Below, piece after piece: positions 44,980-54,110 of a DNA stretch of 64,000 nt; positions within the stretch are counted from its first letter, which is position 1; each line of letters starts with the position of its first letter. The notes below the pieces were generated by a model. That model did no database searches and was not told the origin of the DNA. It worked only from the letters and a program-made list of their open reading frames with translations. Position numbers and translations under genes: made by a program. This DNA is from Gleimia hominis. GTDB taxonomy: Bacteria; Actinomycetota; Actinomycetes; Actinomycetales; Actinomycetaceae. The stretch lies in contig NZ_CP126963.1 of the NCBI RefSeq assembly GCF_002871945.2, positions 1,178,001 to 1,242,000 on the forward strand. Direction: 5' to 3'.

Positions 44980-45052
44980 TATTCCGCGGCTTTTATGCGG
45001 GCATTTTAGAGGGGTTTCGAGCCTCAAGAGCAGGTCGAAGCCGGAAGTGAAT

Positions 45053-45092
45053 GCCACAACTAAGCGTTATAAGCCGCAACTAAGCGTTATAA
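45053..45092. repeat. 20-bp direct repeat upstream of the DUF1846 gene
   Basis: GCCACAACTAAGCGTTATAA (45053-45072) and GCCGCAACTAAGCGTTATAA (45073-45092) differ at one position. The core AAGCGTTATAA could be an operator or an extended promoter element for the gene starting at 45216. No binding factor can be named. Confidence 0.75.
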
Positions 45093-45215
45093 ACTTGAGG
45101 CGCGCAAGCAATACACTAAGTGCGCGCAGGCATCAGGTACGGTTTCACTTAGAAGCGCACACACCTATTGGCACGGCGTGCACGATTCATTCCAGAGCAG
45201 TCACGGGAGTTAGGC

Positions 45216-46712
45216 ATGACAGTTAGTCAGACCGGGTTTGACCGCGAGCGTTACATCGCTTTGCAGTCTGAGCATATTGAGCAGCGACGCCACGACCTCG
45301 GGGGCAAACTGTATTTGGAAATGGGGGGCAAGCTGTTCGATGACCTGCACGCGTCGCGGGTGCTGCCCGGTTTCACGCCCGACAATAAGATCGTCATGCT
45401 GGAACGAATCAAAGATGAAGTGGAAATCCTGGTCGCAGTTAATGCACACGACCTAGAGCGCGAGAAGGTGCGTGCGGACTTCGGGATTTCTTACGAGGAT
45501 GACGTGCTCAGGCTCATTGACGCGTTCCGCGAACGCGGGTTCCTCGCAAAAACGGTGGTGATCACCCGGATGAGTGAACGTTCGCAAAAGGCCCAAGAGT
45601 TCAAACACCGCCTAGAAAACCTGGGGTTAACGGTAAAAATCCACCGGACAATTCCCGGCTACCCGGCGGATACCGACCTGATCGTATCCGAGCAAGGGTT
45701 TGGGCAAAACGAGTACGTGCAAACAGAACGCAACCTAGTGGTGGTGACCGCCCCGGGGCCTGGGTCAGGTAAGCTCGCGACCTGCCTATCGCAGATTTAC
45801 CACGACCACATCCGCGGAATCACGTCCTCATACGCAAAATTTGAAACTTTCCCCATCTGGAACCTGCCACTGGACCACCCGGTGAACCTGGCGTACGAAA
45901 CCGCAACTGCTGACCTGAACGACGTCAACCTAATAGACCCCTTCCACTTAAGTGCCTACGGCAAACAGGCAGTTAACTACAACCGGGATGTGGAAGTATT
46001 CCCATTGCTCGCCGCCCTACTGGAACGCTTAAACGGAAAATGCCCCTACGCCTCCCCAACGGACATGGGCGTGAACATGGTCGGCATGTGCATCAGTGAC
46101 GACGCGGTGTGCCGTGACGCCGCAAAACAAGAGGCGGTACGCCGCTACTACAAAGCACTGGTGGCGGAAAAGGTGAACGGACGCGACCCGGTTGAGTCCA
46201 CGCGCATCCGCACCACCATGGCGAAAATGGGGGTGCAGAAGCAATACCGCAAAGTCGTTGAACCCGCCCTGACTCGCGCACAGCAAACCGACGGGCCCGC
46301 TTCGGCCATTGAACTGAAAGACGGAGCGATTATTACGGGTAAAACCTCCGCGCTGCTGGGCTGCTCGGCGGCAATGCTGCTGAACGCACTGAAGTATTTA
46401 GCGGGCATTGACGACGAAGTACGCCTGCTGTCCCCCGAAGCGATCGAACCTATCCAGACTCTTAAAGTTACGCACCTGGGCTCACGCAACCCGCGTTTGC
46501 ACACCGATGAGGTACTAATCGCCCTCTCTACCTCTGCCGCGCGGGACGAGAATGCCCGCAAAGCACTCGATCAGATTCACGCGCTGCGGGGCTGCGACGT
46601 GCACACCACGACCATTTTAGGCAGTGTGGATGAGGGGATCTTCCGAAACCTCGGGGTACTGGTGACGTCAGAACCGGATTTTGCTCGCAAGAGCCTGTAC
46701 CGCAAACGCTGA
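45216..46712 (+). CDS. DUF1846-family protein
   Basis: 498 residues, the usual length for this conserved cytoplasmic family of unclear function. Family-typical segments are [19 protein letters not shown] at the N-terminus, [73 protein letters not shown] and [21 protein letters not shown] sequence near residue 390. GPGSGKL resembles a nucleotide-binding loop. ATG at 45216 follows GGGAG; the frame is open to 45168. It is convergent with the ABC transporter gene and the two coding regions overlap by 45 bp at their 3' ends. Confidence 0.88.
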   Translation: MTVSQTGFDRERYIALQSEHIEQRRHDLGGKLYLEMGGKLFDDLHASRVLPGFTPDNKIVMLERIKDEVEILVAVNAHDLEREKVRADFGISYEDDVLRLIDAFRERGFLAKTVVITRMSERSQKAQEFKHRLENLGLTVKIHRTIPGYPADTDLIVSEQGFGQNEYVQTERNLVVVTAPGPGSGKLATCLSQIYHDHIRGITSSYAKFETFPIWNLPLDHPVNLAYETATADLNDVNLIDPFHLSAYGKQAVNYNRDVEVFPLLAALLERLNGKCPYASPTDMGVNMVGMCISDDAVCRDAAKQEAVRRYYKALVAEKVNGRDPVESTRIRTTMAKMGVQKQYRKVVEPALTRAQQTDGPASAIELKDGAIITGKTSALLGCSAAMLLNALKYLAGIDDEVRLLSPEAIEPIQTLKVTHLGSRNPRLHTDEVLIALSTSAARDENARKALDQIHALRGCDVHTTTILGSVDEGIFRNLGVLVTSEPDFARKSLYRKR

Positions 46713-48479
46713 ATCCCCCGCCTGTTCATCCAGGTTCTTTAACACTGCCTGAGGACTGCCGTGCGCGACGACCCGGCCGCGGTCCAACACCACCACCTGA
46801 TCCACGCGGGTGAGGTGGTCGAGCTGGTGAGTGATCTCAACGATCGTGACCCCCGGGTGGCGTTCCAGCAGTTTCCGCCGCACGCGCGCAGCCAACGCGG
46901 GGTCCAGGTGAGCGGTGAACTCATCGAGGAACAAGACCTTGGAATTGCGCAACAACGCCTGCGCCAGCGACACGCGTTGCCGCTGCCCACCGGACAGAGA
47001 CTGGCCGCGCTCACCCACCGAGGTTTCTAAACCGTTAGGCAGAGCCCGGACCTCATCGGCAATACAGGCATCCGAAAGCGCCTGCCACAACTCCTCGTCA
47101 GACGCATGCGGATTCGCTAACCGCAAGTTGTAGGCAATAGAGTGGTTGAAAAGTCGAATATCAGACGTTACTAACGCAATCGTGCCACGCAGATCATCCA
47201 CCGGCACATCCCGCACATCGACCCCACCCAAGCGGATCTGCCCCGCTTGCGGATCAAAATACCGCAGCGCTAAGCGGGCCAACGTAGACTTACCTGACCC
47301 AGTTGCCCCAATTATCGCGGTCCACTCCCGCGCACTTGCCCGCAAGCTAACCTCGCGAATCGTCGCGGCTTCCATACCGGTTTTCGTTGCATCTGAACCG
47401 GTTTGCGCCTGAGGGTAGGCGAAAGTGACATCGTCGAAGCGTAGGTCAAGTGGCCCGGTGGGCAGTTCGTCTTCCCCGTCTTCTAGCTCCATGGTGCGCG
47501 ACCGGAGGGCAAAAACGCGGCTGGCGCTCGCGAGTGCCGAGTTGAGTTCCACGGACAGTGCAGACACGTCATCGATCACTCCCCAGGCTCGCAGCACCGC
47601 AAACGTAAGCACCAGTAGGTTCTCTAGCGGCATTTGCCCGGTGAGTACGTATCCGGAGCCCACCGCTAGTAGCAGCACAGGCGCCCCGAACCTCAGGCAT
47701 AAACTGAGGGCTTTACGGATGCCTTCCCACGCTCCCGCGCGCGTCATGAGTGGCAGCATGCGCGCGGTAATTGCTTGCAGTTCTTGCTCGCGCGCTGCTT
47801 CGCGTCCGTAACCGGCCACTTCGCGGGCCCCGTTGATGGAATCCGTGAGGAAGGTGGTGGCGTGCGCGCGGGTGCGCAGCATCTTGCCGGTGAGTTCGTA
47901 GCTTCGTTTGTTGCCTAGCATCGGTACCACTAGCGCTGCTACCACCAGGATGACGACAACAAGAACGGTTACGACCAGTGGATTCACCAAAGCACTAACA
48001 ATGACGATCAGCAGTGGAATCAAAACCGCGGTGATTGTGGGCGCAATTGTGTGGGCAAAAAACACTTCGATGTGGTCAATGTCGCGCGTGAGTCGGCTCA
48101 GCAGCTGCCCGGAATGGGAGGCGTACATGATGGCTGGTGCCTGCGGGTAGAGCCGTTCGAACGCGTCCGCGCGCAGCAGTTCTAGTGCTTTGAAAGCCAC
48201 GTAGTGCCCGAGGAACTGCTCCAGGTACCGCAGCAACGCTTTCGCCACCGAGAGCGCCACCATTATGCCGCCCAGTTTCCACAAGTAGGTGCTGCTACCA
48301 CCCGGGTTTTTCGCGAGGGTGAACACCGCGTGCACCGGGAGAGCGAATAGGGCGAGTGCGCAAACTTGGTCAAAAAAACGCGCTAGCGTAGACCCCCAAA
48401 GGGGTGATAGTACGGGGCGAGTTACCGCCAGGAGCCAGCGTGCGATCTGGCGGCGGGACGCGGGTTGCGTTTGGCTCAT
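46668..48479 (-). CDS. Exporter-fold ABC transporter half (permease-ATPase), second subunit
   Basis: 603 residues: six membrane helices (about residues 20-320) fused to an ATPase. Walker A is [14 protein letters not shown], signature [13 protein letters not shown], Walker [13 protein letters not shown], and the H-loop is EITHQLD. Resembles the CydC/IrtB class. Its ATG lies in the stop of the upstream half (ATGA), so a heterodimer is expected. No cytochrome bd genes are nearby, and a DtxR-like iron box precedes the operon, so iron-siderophore or haem-related transport is a better guess than the CydDC role. Confidence 0.85.
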   Translation of the reverse strand: MSQTQPASRRQIARWLLAVTRPVLSPLWGSTLARFFDQVCALALFALPVHAVFTLAKNPGGSSTYLWKLGGIMVALSVAKALLRYLEQFLGHYVAFKALELLRADAFERLYPQAPAIMYASHSGQLLSRLTRDIDHIEVFFAHTIAPTITAVLIPLLIVIVSALVNPLVVTVLVVVILVVAALVVPMLGNKRSYELTGKMLRTRAHATTFLTDSINGAREVAGYGREAAREQELQAITARMLPLMTRAGAWEGIRKALSLCLRFGAPVLLLAVGSGYVLTGQMPLENLLVLTFAVLRAWGVIDDVSALSVELNSALASASRVFALRSRTMELEDGEDELPTGPLDLRFDDVTFAYPQAQTGSDATKTGMEAATIREVSLRASAREWTAIIGATGSGKSTLARLALRYFDPQAGQIRLGGVDVRDVPVDDLRGTIALVTSDIRLFNHSIAYNLRLANPHASDEELWQALSDACIADEVRALPNGLETSVGERGQSLSGGQRQRVSLAQALLRNSKVLFLDEFTAHLDPALAARVRRKLLERHPGVTIVEITHQLDHLTRVDQVVVLDRGRVVAHGSPQAVLKNLDEQAGDSAFAVQALASKIRF

Positions 48480-50284
48480 TTTCCAGCTCCTCGGCTTGCT
48501 GCGACGCGGCTTTTTTCGACCCGCCCATTTTCAACTTGGTAGATGCAATCCATGATTTCTAGGGTTTGAGGCCGGTGCGTCGCCATGATGATCGTGTACT
48601 CACCGGTTAGCGCCTGGATCGCTTCTAAGAGTTTGCGTTCCGATTCCAAATCCACTTGGGAGGTGGGTTCATCCAGCAGTATTAGTGGGCATTCGGACAC
48701 GATTGCGCGCGCGAGTGATAGGCGTTGCGCTTGCCCTGAGGACAGCCCTAGCCCACCTTCACCCAGGCGAATATCCAGGACCGTATCCGCCTCCGTGCGC
48801 GCCGCGAGTTCGCCTGTGAGCCCCACGGTTTCCAGAGCGCTCAGCATCTGGTTTGTTGTTGCCTGAGGGTTAGCGAGCTTTAGGTTGTAGCCGATGGTGC
48901 CAGTGAAAAGCCAGGTGACTTGATCTACGTATGCCGCGCGAATTCCGCTGTTAGCACCGTTGGCGGACGCGGTTGCGTGCTGCACTGCCACGCGACCGGA
49001 TTGTGGCGTGACTTCGTTTGCAATCAAACGCAGCACAGTGGTTTTCCCACCGCCGGACGGCCCCACGAACGCGACCCGCTGCCCCGTTTCGATAGTGACA
49101 CTTACATCACTAACTCCGCTGTCTCGACCCGGGTACGTGTAAGAAACGTGGTCGAGCACAACCGCAGGAGCCGCCGCATCTGCGCTTGGGTCGCCTGGGT
49201 TGTGAAAGCGGCCAGCACCACGCACCATGTTTGCGTCCCGGTCGTCGTCCGCGTTTTTGTCTGAAATTGCTTTATCTGCAGCTTGCCGCTCGTACAGGTT
49301 TTGCCGCTCGTACAGGTATCGTCCAATCGCTTTTTGCGCTGCCATGCCGGCCATGCCGATGTAAAAGAACGCGCCGACGTGGTCGATGGGTTCCAGCAGC
49401 AGCATCGCAAGCCCGAGCATGGTTACGCCTTGCCCCAAACTGATGGTCCCGTGGGTTAGCTGCACCGCCGCCAGCATGGTTGCCATCGTGACGATTGACA
49501 GGGAAAAAGCGATATCGACCACGAAAATCAGAACCTGGTTCCCCCGCAGCAACCGCATGGTAGACCGACGATTGTTCTCCCCAACGCGTTTTAGATACTT
49601 TGCTACGCGCTCTGCCGCCCCCAGTAGCCTGAGGGTAACGAGCCCGGCAATGGCATCTAAATACTCGGCTGCTAATGTGCCGCGGGCCCGGCGGGAGCGG
49701 TGCGAAGTTTTAGAGAAGAACTTTTCGAACCCAACTACTGCGAGCGGGACGAGGGGCACGAACACGGCCATTACGATTCCCGATAGTGGGGAAACAGCTA
49801 CCCCCATGGCGACTAACACTAGTACTGGCGCGGTGAAGGAAGCGATGATTTCCGGTAGGAACCCCTGGCGGTAAGCCATGAGTTTTTCTGCTGACTGGGT
49901 GGCTAAACTAACCACTCGACCCGCCTGCTGGTCGCACCCACCGCGCGCGTGCGCAAAAGTGGCCGTTTGGATGCGTGCCTGCACTCGCGCCTCCTCAACG
50001 GTTTGGCTCCGGTGCAGCACAATCTGTTTACAAATATTTGCAACTCCGATGCAGGCAACCGCCAGGCCCGCGAACCCCCATGTGAAACCCGTTATCGCGG
50101 TAGCGCTGTGCAGCGCATCCACGCCTTTCCCCACGCAGACCAGAACCACGCAGGTGGCGGCGGTACTGACCCAAGTTAGCGCGATGACCAACCTGTTAGC
50201 CCGGCGGGCCCCCTCGGTTATGAGGAGCTTTTTGCTCTGTTTGGCAGCTCGGTTCTGAGCTTTAACCATGGATATTACGCCCAT
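48476..50284 (-). CDS. Exporter-fold ABC transporter half (permease-ATPase), first subunit
   Basis: About 602 residues from the ATG at 50284 (frame open to a TTG at 50308). Six membrane helices are fused to an ATPase with GPSGGGKTTVLRLIANE (Walker A), LSSGQAQRLSLARAI (signature with Ser for Gly) and LILLDEPTSQVD (Walker B). A Glu/Asp/Lys-rich linker with a short duplicated NLYERQ sits before the ATPase (about residue 320). Resembles the CydD/IrtA class. Partner of the next gene by ATGA overlap. Probably iron-controlled through the site at 50322-50340. Substrate is unknown. Confidence 0.85.
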   Translation of the reverse strand: MGVISMVKAQNRAAKQSKKLLITEGARRANRLVIALTWVSTAATCVVLVCVGKGVDALHSATAITGFTWGFAGLAVACIGVANICKQIVLHRSQTVEEARVQARIQTATFAHARGGCDQQAGRVVSLATQSAEKLMAYRQGFLPEIIASFTAPVLVLVAMGVAVSPLSGIVMAVFVPLVPLAVVGFEKFFSKTSHRSRRARGTLAAEYLDAIAGLVTLRLLGAAERVAKYLKRVGENNRRSTMRLLRGNQVLIFVVDIAFSLSIVTMATMLAAVQLTHGTISLGQGVTMLGLAMLLLEPIDHVGAFFYIGMAGMAAQKAIGRYLYERQNLYERQAADKAISDKNADDDRDANMVRGAGRFHNPGDPSADAAAPAVVLDHVSYTYPGRDSGVSDVSVTIETGQRVAFVGPSGGGKTTVLRLIANEVTPQSGRVAVQHATASANGANSGIRAAYVDQVTWLFTGTIGYNLKLANPQATTNQMLSALETVGLTGELAARTEADTVLDIRLGEGGLGLSSGQAQRLSLARAIVSECPLILLDEPTSQVDLESERKLLEAIQALTGEYTIIMATHRPQTLEIMDCIYQVENGRVEKSRVAASRGAGK

Positions 50285-50321
50285 GATCCCCTTACCTGTG
50301 TACAACAAACGGCACGATAAC

Positions 50322-50340
50322 TAAGGGTAGCCTAACTCGA
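50322..50340 (-). promoter_or_regulatory. DtxR/IdeR-like iron box
   Basis: TAAGGGTAGCCTAACTCGA agrees with 14 of 19 positions of the known DtxR consensus, including the full TAGCCTAAC core. It is 38 bp upstream of the transporter start. An overlapping palindrome AACTCG-agcc-CGAGTT follows. Repression by iron is inferred, not shown. Confidence 0.65.
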
Positions 50341-50482
50341 GCCCGAGTTAAGTGTCAATGTGTCAGCAAGCCGCCGCTGGGCCGGCAACCACCCCCTCCC
50401 CAACACCCCGGTGCACCACTACACAGACACCAGTGCCCCACCGGTCAGCCGTCGGCCGAACCATAACCGAGTAGCCCGCGAC

Positions 50483-51361
50483 TTAACCTTTCACAGAGCC
50501 GCTCATTAGCCCACCGACGAAGTATTTGCCCAGCGCGATGTAGACGATCAGCGTGGGGAGCGACACGATTAACGCACCCGCCATTGACGCCCCGTACTCC
50601 GTCATTATCGCCCCGTTAGCGAGGTTGTTGAGCGCAAGCGTCACTGGGCCGCGTTGCGTTCCCCCACCGAAGAACAAGGCGAACAGGAAGTCGTTCCACG
50701 CGGCAGTGAACTGCCAGATCAACACCACCACAAACGAAGGCAGGGAAATAGGCAATACAACCGACCAGTAGGTACGCAGCATGCCCGCACCGTCTACCCG
50801 CGCAGCCTCAATCAGTTCGCTGGGCACGGACTCGTAGTAGTTACGGAAAATCAGCGTGGTGATTGGAATGCCGTAGACCACGTGGCACAGAATCAGGGCG
50901 GGAATCCCCTGCGGCACCTCCATCGCCAAAAGCATTTTCAGCAGCGGGATCATGAGCGCCTGGTAGGGCACGAACATGCCGAACAGGATCAGAGTAAACA
51001 CCACGTTTGCGCCAGGGAACCGCCAGCGCGAAAGCACGAATCCGTTCATGGATCCCAGCATTGCGGAAATAATTGATGAGGGAATCACCAGTGCGAATGT
51101 GCGCGCAAGCGCGGGCGCTAGAGCGTGCCAGGCTTTCGCCCAGTTACCAAAATTCCACTGTTGCGGCAGCATCCACGTGCGCGATGGGTCCGCATCCCCT
51201 GCCCCTTTGAACGAGGTGACGAACAGGACATACACGGGGATCAGCACGAGTGCTAAAGACACGATGAGGGCCAGGTAGCGAAAGGCCTTCCCCACGTTTA
51301 CCCGGTGGTTCTCACCGGCTGCTTTTACCGTAGGGCCCTGTTTTAGAGTTACAGTGCTCAC
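50483..51361 (-). CDS. Sugar ABC transporter permease (MalG-like, CUT1)
   Basis: 292 residues with six membrane helices. The ATPase-docking EAA loop is EAARVDGAGMLRTYWSVVLP (about residue 195). The N-terminus is cytoplasmic; VTSFKGAGDADPS lies in the first outer loop. GTG start overlaps the TGA of the MalF-like gene (GTGA). It works with the MalF-like permease and the lipoprotein upstream; the ATPase is not in this locus and is probably shared (MsiK-like), as is common in actinobacteria. Probable substrate is a galactoside because of the neighbouring beta-galactosidase. Confidence 0.9.
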   Translation of the reverse strand: MSTVTLKQGPTVKAAGENHRVNVGKAFRYLALIVSLALVLIPVYVLFVTSFKGAGDADPSRTWMLPQQWNFGNWAKAWHALAPALARTFALVIPSSIISAMLGSMNGFVLSRWRFPGANVVFTLILFGMFVPYQALMIPLLKMLLAMEVPQGIPALILCHVVYGIPITTLIFRNYYESVPSELIEAARVDGAGMLRTYWSVVLPISLPSFVVVLIWQFTAAWNDFLFALFFGGGTQRGPVTLALNNLANGAIMTEYGASMAGALIVSLPTLIVYIALGKYFVGGLMSGSVKG

Positions 51362-52320
51362 CGGTCACTCCTTGCATCGTGAATCAGGTAGGGAATAATC
51401 GCGAGCGCCACCAGGATCAGCAGCACCGCACCAACGGCGGCAGACATGGAGTAGTCACCGTCCGTCATGTAGTTAAACATGTCGATTGCCGGCACTTTGG
51501 TTGAGAACGTGCGCTGGTCGGTTATGGACATGATCAGGTCGAATGATTTTAGCGACATGTGTCCGATAATGATCACTGCCGAAAGCGCCACGGGCGCCAG
51601 TTGCGGGAAAATGATCTGCTTGTAAATCTGCCACTCGGACGCACCGTCCACGCGCGCGGCCTCACGCAAATCATCTGGAATGCCCCTAAATCCAGCTAGG
51701 AATAAGGCCATTACGTAACCCGATAGCTGCCAGATCGCGGGGATTGCGATCGCTAGAATCCCAAAGGAAATGTTCGCGGTCCACTGGTTTTGTAAGAAAT
51801 CAAGCCCCAGTATTTGGAACAGGCGGTTAAGCCCTGAGGCCTGCTCGCCCTGCCCGGAGTTCAGTAACCACTTCCACACCACGCCAGAAGCGATGAAGGA
51901 CACAGCCATGGGGAACAAGAAGATGGAGCGGAAAATGCCCTCGCCTTTAATCGGTTTTTCTAAGATCCACGCCCACAGGAAACCGAGAATCAGCGTGCCC
52001 GCCAGGAACGCGACGGTTAACAGCACGAGGTTCTTCAGGGAGTGGCGGAAGTCCGCATCTGCGAACAGCTCTTTGTAGTTTTCAAAACCGATGAAAGAAC
52101 TGGCTTTCGCTCCCGTGGACTGCGCTACGGTGTGCGCATCGATCATGGACATGTAGAAGTTGTGTCCAATCAACCCGTAGACGAAGAAACCCACCAGCAG
52201 TATCGACGGGAGGATCAGCAGGATGGGTGGGCCAAACTTGCGGATCCACTGCGAAAATGTGATGCGGTGGCGAGCGCGCGGACGCGTCTTGGTTGCCTTG
52301 GTCTTAGCTGTATGTGTCAT
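51358..52320 (-). CDS. Sugar ABC transporter permease (MalF-like, CUT1)
   Basis: 320 residues with a basic N-terminus and six membrane helices (first: ILLILPSILLVGFFVYGLIG). The EAA loop is EAARVDGASEWQIYKQIIFP near residue 225. Forms the permease pair with the MalG-like protein by a GTGA overlap. It follows the binding-protein gene after a 227-bp spacer that holds a hairpin and repeats, which probably lowers permease expression compared with the binding protein. Confidence 0.9.
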   Translation of the reverse strand: MTHTAKTKATKTRPRARHRITFSQWIRKFGPPILLILPSILLVGFFVYGLIGHNFYMSMIDAHTVAQSTGAKASSFIGFENYKELFADADFRHSLKNLVLLTVAFLAGTLILGFLWAWILEKPIKGEGIFRSIFLFPMAVSFIASGVVWKWLLNSGQGEQASGLNRLFQILGLDFLQNQWTANISFGILAIAIPAIWQLSGYVMALFLAGFRGIPDDLREAARVDGASEWQIYKQIIFPQLAPVALSAVIIIGHMSLKSFDLIMSITDQRTFSTKVPAIDMFNYMTDGDYSMSAAVGAVLLILVALAIIPYLIHDARSDR

Positions 52321-52419
52321 ACGTTTTTCCTTGAGTCACCCGTTTTATCGGGCTAATAAGTGGGCCTAGTTTGCAGACCCGCTCGTGAATACTGAGTTCG
52401 GGCGGTGCCATTTGTTGCG

Positions 52420-52453
52420 GGTGGGGTGAGTGCCGCACCGGCCCCACCCCACC
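52420..52453 (-). terminator. Intercistronic hairpin between binding protein and permeases
   Basis: GGTGGGGTG (52420-52428) pairs with CACCCCACC (52445-52453), 9 bp with a 16-base loop, inside the 227-bp spacer. It is likely a partial terminator or mRNA stabiliser that sets more binding protein than permease. No U tract follows. Confidence 0.6.
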
Positions 52454-52464
52454 TCAACTTGATT

Positions 52465-52550
52465 CCGGTTCGTTAACCTGAACCTGGTTCGCTAGCGCGA
52501 ATCCGACTCGCTAACTCGACCCGGTTCGTAAGCGAAAACCCGGTTCGTTA
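52465..52550. repeat. Five degenerate copies of a CCGGTTCGTTA motif at about 19-bp spacing
   Basis: Related motifs begin near 52465, 52484, 52503, 52521 and 52540: CCGGTTCGTTA, CTGGTTCGCTA, CCGACTCGCTA, CCGGTTCGTAA, CCGGTTCGTTA. The last includes the binding-protein stop codon. They lie between the stop and the hairpin. Confidence 0.75.
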
Positions 52551-53861
52551 TTTACCTACGGAATCTGTGGCTTTCACGAGCGCCTGCTGGAACGCATCCA
52601 AATCCGATCCGCCTTCGACGAACTTGGAGACCGCGTCGTTAATGTCGTTAGAGACCTTAACGGGCAGGGCTGCGCCGTGTGCGATGGACGACACGATCGT
52701 GTCTTTACCAAACGATTCCATCGCGTTTTGCTGGTACTCAGAGAACTTACCTTTCTCCTCATCCGTCAGGTCTGCGCGCGCCGGAATGGAACCTTTAACG
52801 GTGCTGAACGCGATCTGCCCGTCCTTTGAGGAAATCGTGGTTAACCACGCTTTAGTCCCACCGGGGTGTTTCGCACCCTTGGGAAGCGTGAAGGAGTCCG
52901 CGAGGAAGTCAAACACCCCATCAGTGCCGGGCACGGGGAAGTAAACGTAGTCTTCACCAGCTTTCTTCTTCTGCGTGTCGAACGAGGCCACCGCCCAGTC
53001 ACCCATCACGTGGTACGCCGCCTTACCGTCTACCACCGGTTGCATGGCCGGCTCCCAGTCCTCAGAAATCAAAGACTTGTCGGTAAAAGATATGATCTTC
53101 TCAAAGTGCGCCAGAGCCTTCTTTACCCCGTCTGAATCCCACTTGGTTTTACCATCAAACAAGCCGTTGTATTCTTCCGGCCCGAGGTCTGCGATAAGGA
53201 TTGTTTCTAGCAGCTCCGTTTGGGTCCATGCCATCCCCACGGTGATTGGGGTTTTGCCAGCGGCTTTGATTTTCTCCATGTCGGCAATCCACGCGTCAAT
53301 ATCCTTCGGTGGGGTCTTCGCGTCCACACCAGCTTCTTCCAAGACCTTCGGGTTTGCCCACACCACGTTCGCGCGGTGCACGTTAGATGGAACTGAGTAC
53401 AGCTTCCCATCAACCTTGAGCTGGTCAATAAGGGTTTCTGGGAACGCGTCTTTGAGGCCCAGCTCGTCGTAAAGCCCCGTTAGGTCCTCAATCTGATCCG
53501 CATCAATGTAGTCCGACAGTTCCGCACCCGCGTGGGCTTGGAACGTGTCTGGGGGACTACCTGCCGCGAGGTCCGCCGCGAGCTTTTGTTTCGCTTGGCT
53601 CCCACCGCCACCGGCGATGGCTGCGTTCACGAACTTGGTTTTAGGGTTCTGCTCTTCGAACACCTTCGTCAGGGCCTCAAGCCCTAACTTCTCGGAACCG
53701 GCTTCCCACCAGGTAGCTACCGCAACCTCGGAAGCGTCCCCTTCCCAAGGTTTCTTGTTGTCGGATGCTCCGGAGTCAGAGCCGCCACCTGAGCCGGATC
53801 CACAAGCGGCTAGGAGCAATGATGATGCCCCCAGTATGGCCAGTAGTCGCGTTTTACGCAT
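52548..53861 (-). CDS. Sugar ABC transporter substrate-binding lipoprotein (CUT1)
   Basis: 437 residues. Signal peptide with lipobox LLLAACGSGSGG; Cys20 would be the lipidated residue, followed by a Gly/Ser linker. The mature protein has the family pattern VAVATWWEAGSEKLGLEALT, KQKLAADLAAGSPPDTFQAH, LYSVPSNVHRANVVWANPKV and YHVMGDWAVASFDTQ. It is the first gene of the importer operon, divergent from lacZ across 249 bp. It probably binds a galactose-containing sugar. That substrate is inferred only from lacZ. Confidence 0.92.
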   Translation of the reverse strand: MRKTRLLAILGASSLLLAACGSGSGGGSDSGASDNKKPWEGDASEVAVATWWEAGSEKLGLEALTKVFEEQNPKTKFVNAAIAGGGGSQAKQKLAADLAAGSPPDTFQAHAGAELSDYIDADQIEDLTGLYDELGLKDAFPETLIDQLKVDGKLYSVPSNVHRANVVWANPKVLEEAGVDAKTPPKDIDAWIADMEKIKAAGKTPITVGMAWTQTELLETILIADLGPEEYNGLFDGKTKWDSDGVKKALAHFEKIISFTDKSLISEDWEPAMQPVVDGKAAYHVMGDWAVASFDTQKKKAGEDYVYFPVPGTDGVFDFLADSFTLPKGAKHPGGTKAWLTTISSKDGQIAFSTVKGSIPARADLTDEEKGKFSEYQQNAMESFGKDTIVSSIAHGAALPVKVSNDINDAVSKFVEGGSDLDAFQQALVKATDSVGK

Positions 53862-54110
53862 TCTGTTTACCTCTTTGTAACTGACATTATTTGGGTTGTA
53901 CGAACCGCCTGGGGTTACCCACGCACAAGTCTCTGCGCGTGGACGCGTTCAAAAACGGTTCCGGAACGTTGCTTAACAAGGCGCTTTCTTCGCAGCCGTC
54001 ATCGCCCGGTTCGGCGCTTGCCAAGCATTAACCTGAGTTGATTATGTCATCTTTCGCTGCGTTTTTTGATGCTCTCGAGGTCCTAATTGCGTCAATGTTA
54101 AAGTGATCAG
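53862..54110. promoter_or_regulatory. Divergent control region between importer and beta-galactosidase genes
   Basis: 249 bp without a gene. It must hold both promoters. A perfect 10-bp palindrome, GTTCCGGAAC (53958-53967), flanked by ACG and GTT, is a candidate LacI-family operator. No regulator gene is present in the locus. A -10-like TAAAGT lies at 54099-54104, very close to the lacZ start. Confidence 0.45.

Noticed and set aside
46668..50284. CydDC cytochrome bd assembly transporter
   Set aside because: Architecture is similar, but no cydAB is adjacent and an iron box precedes the operon; the name was not assigned.
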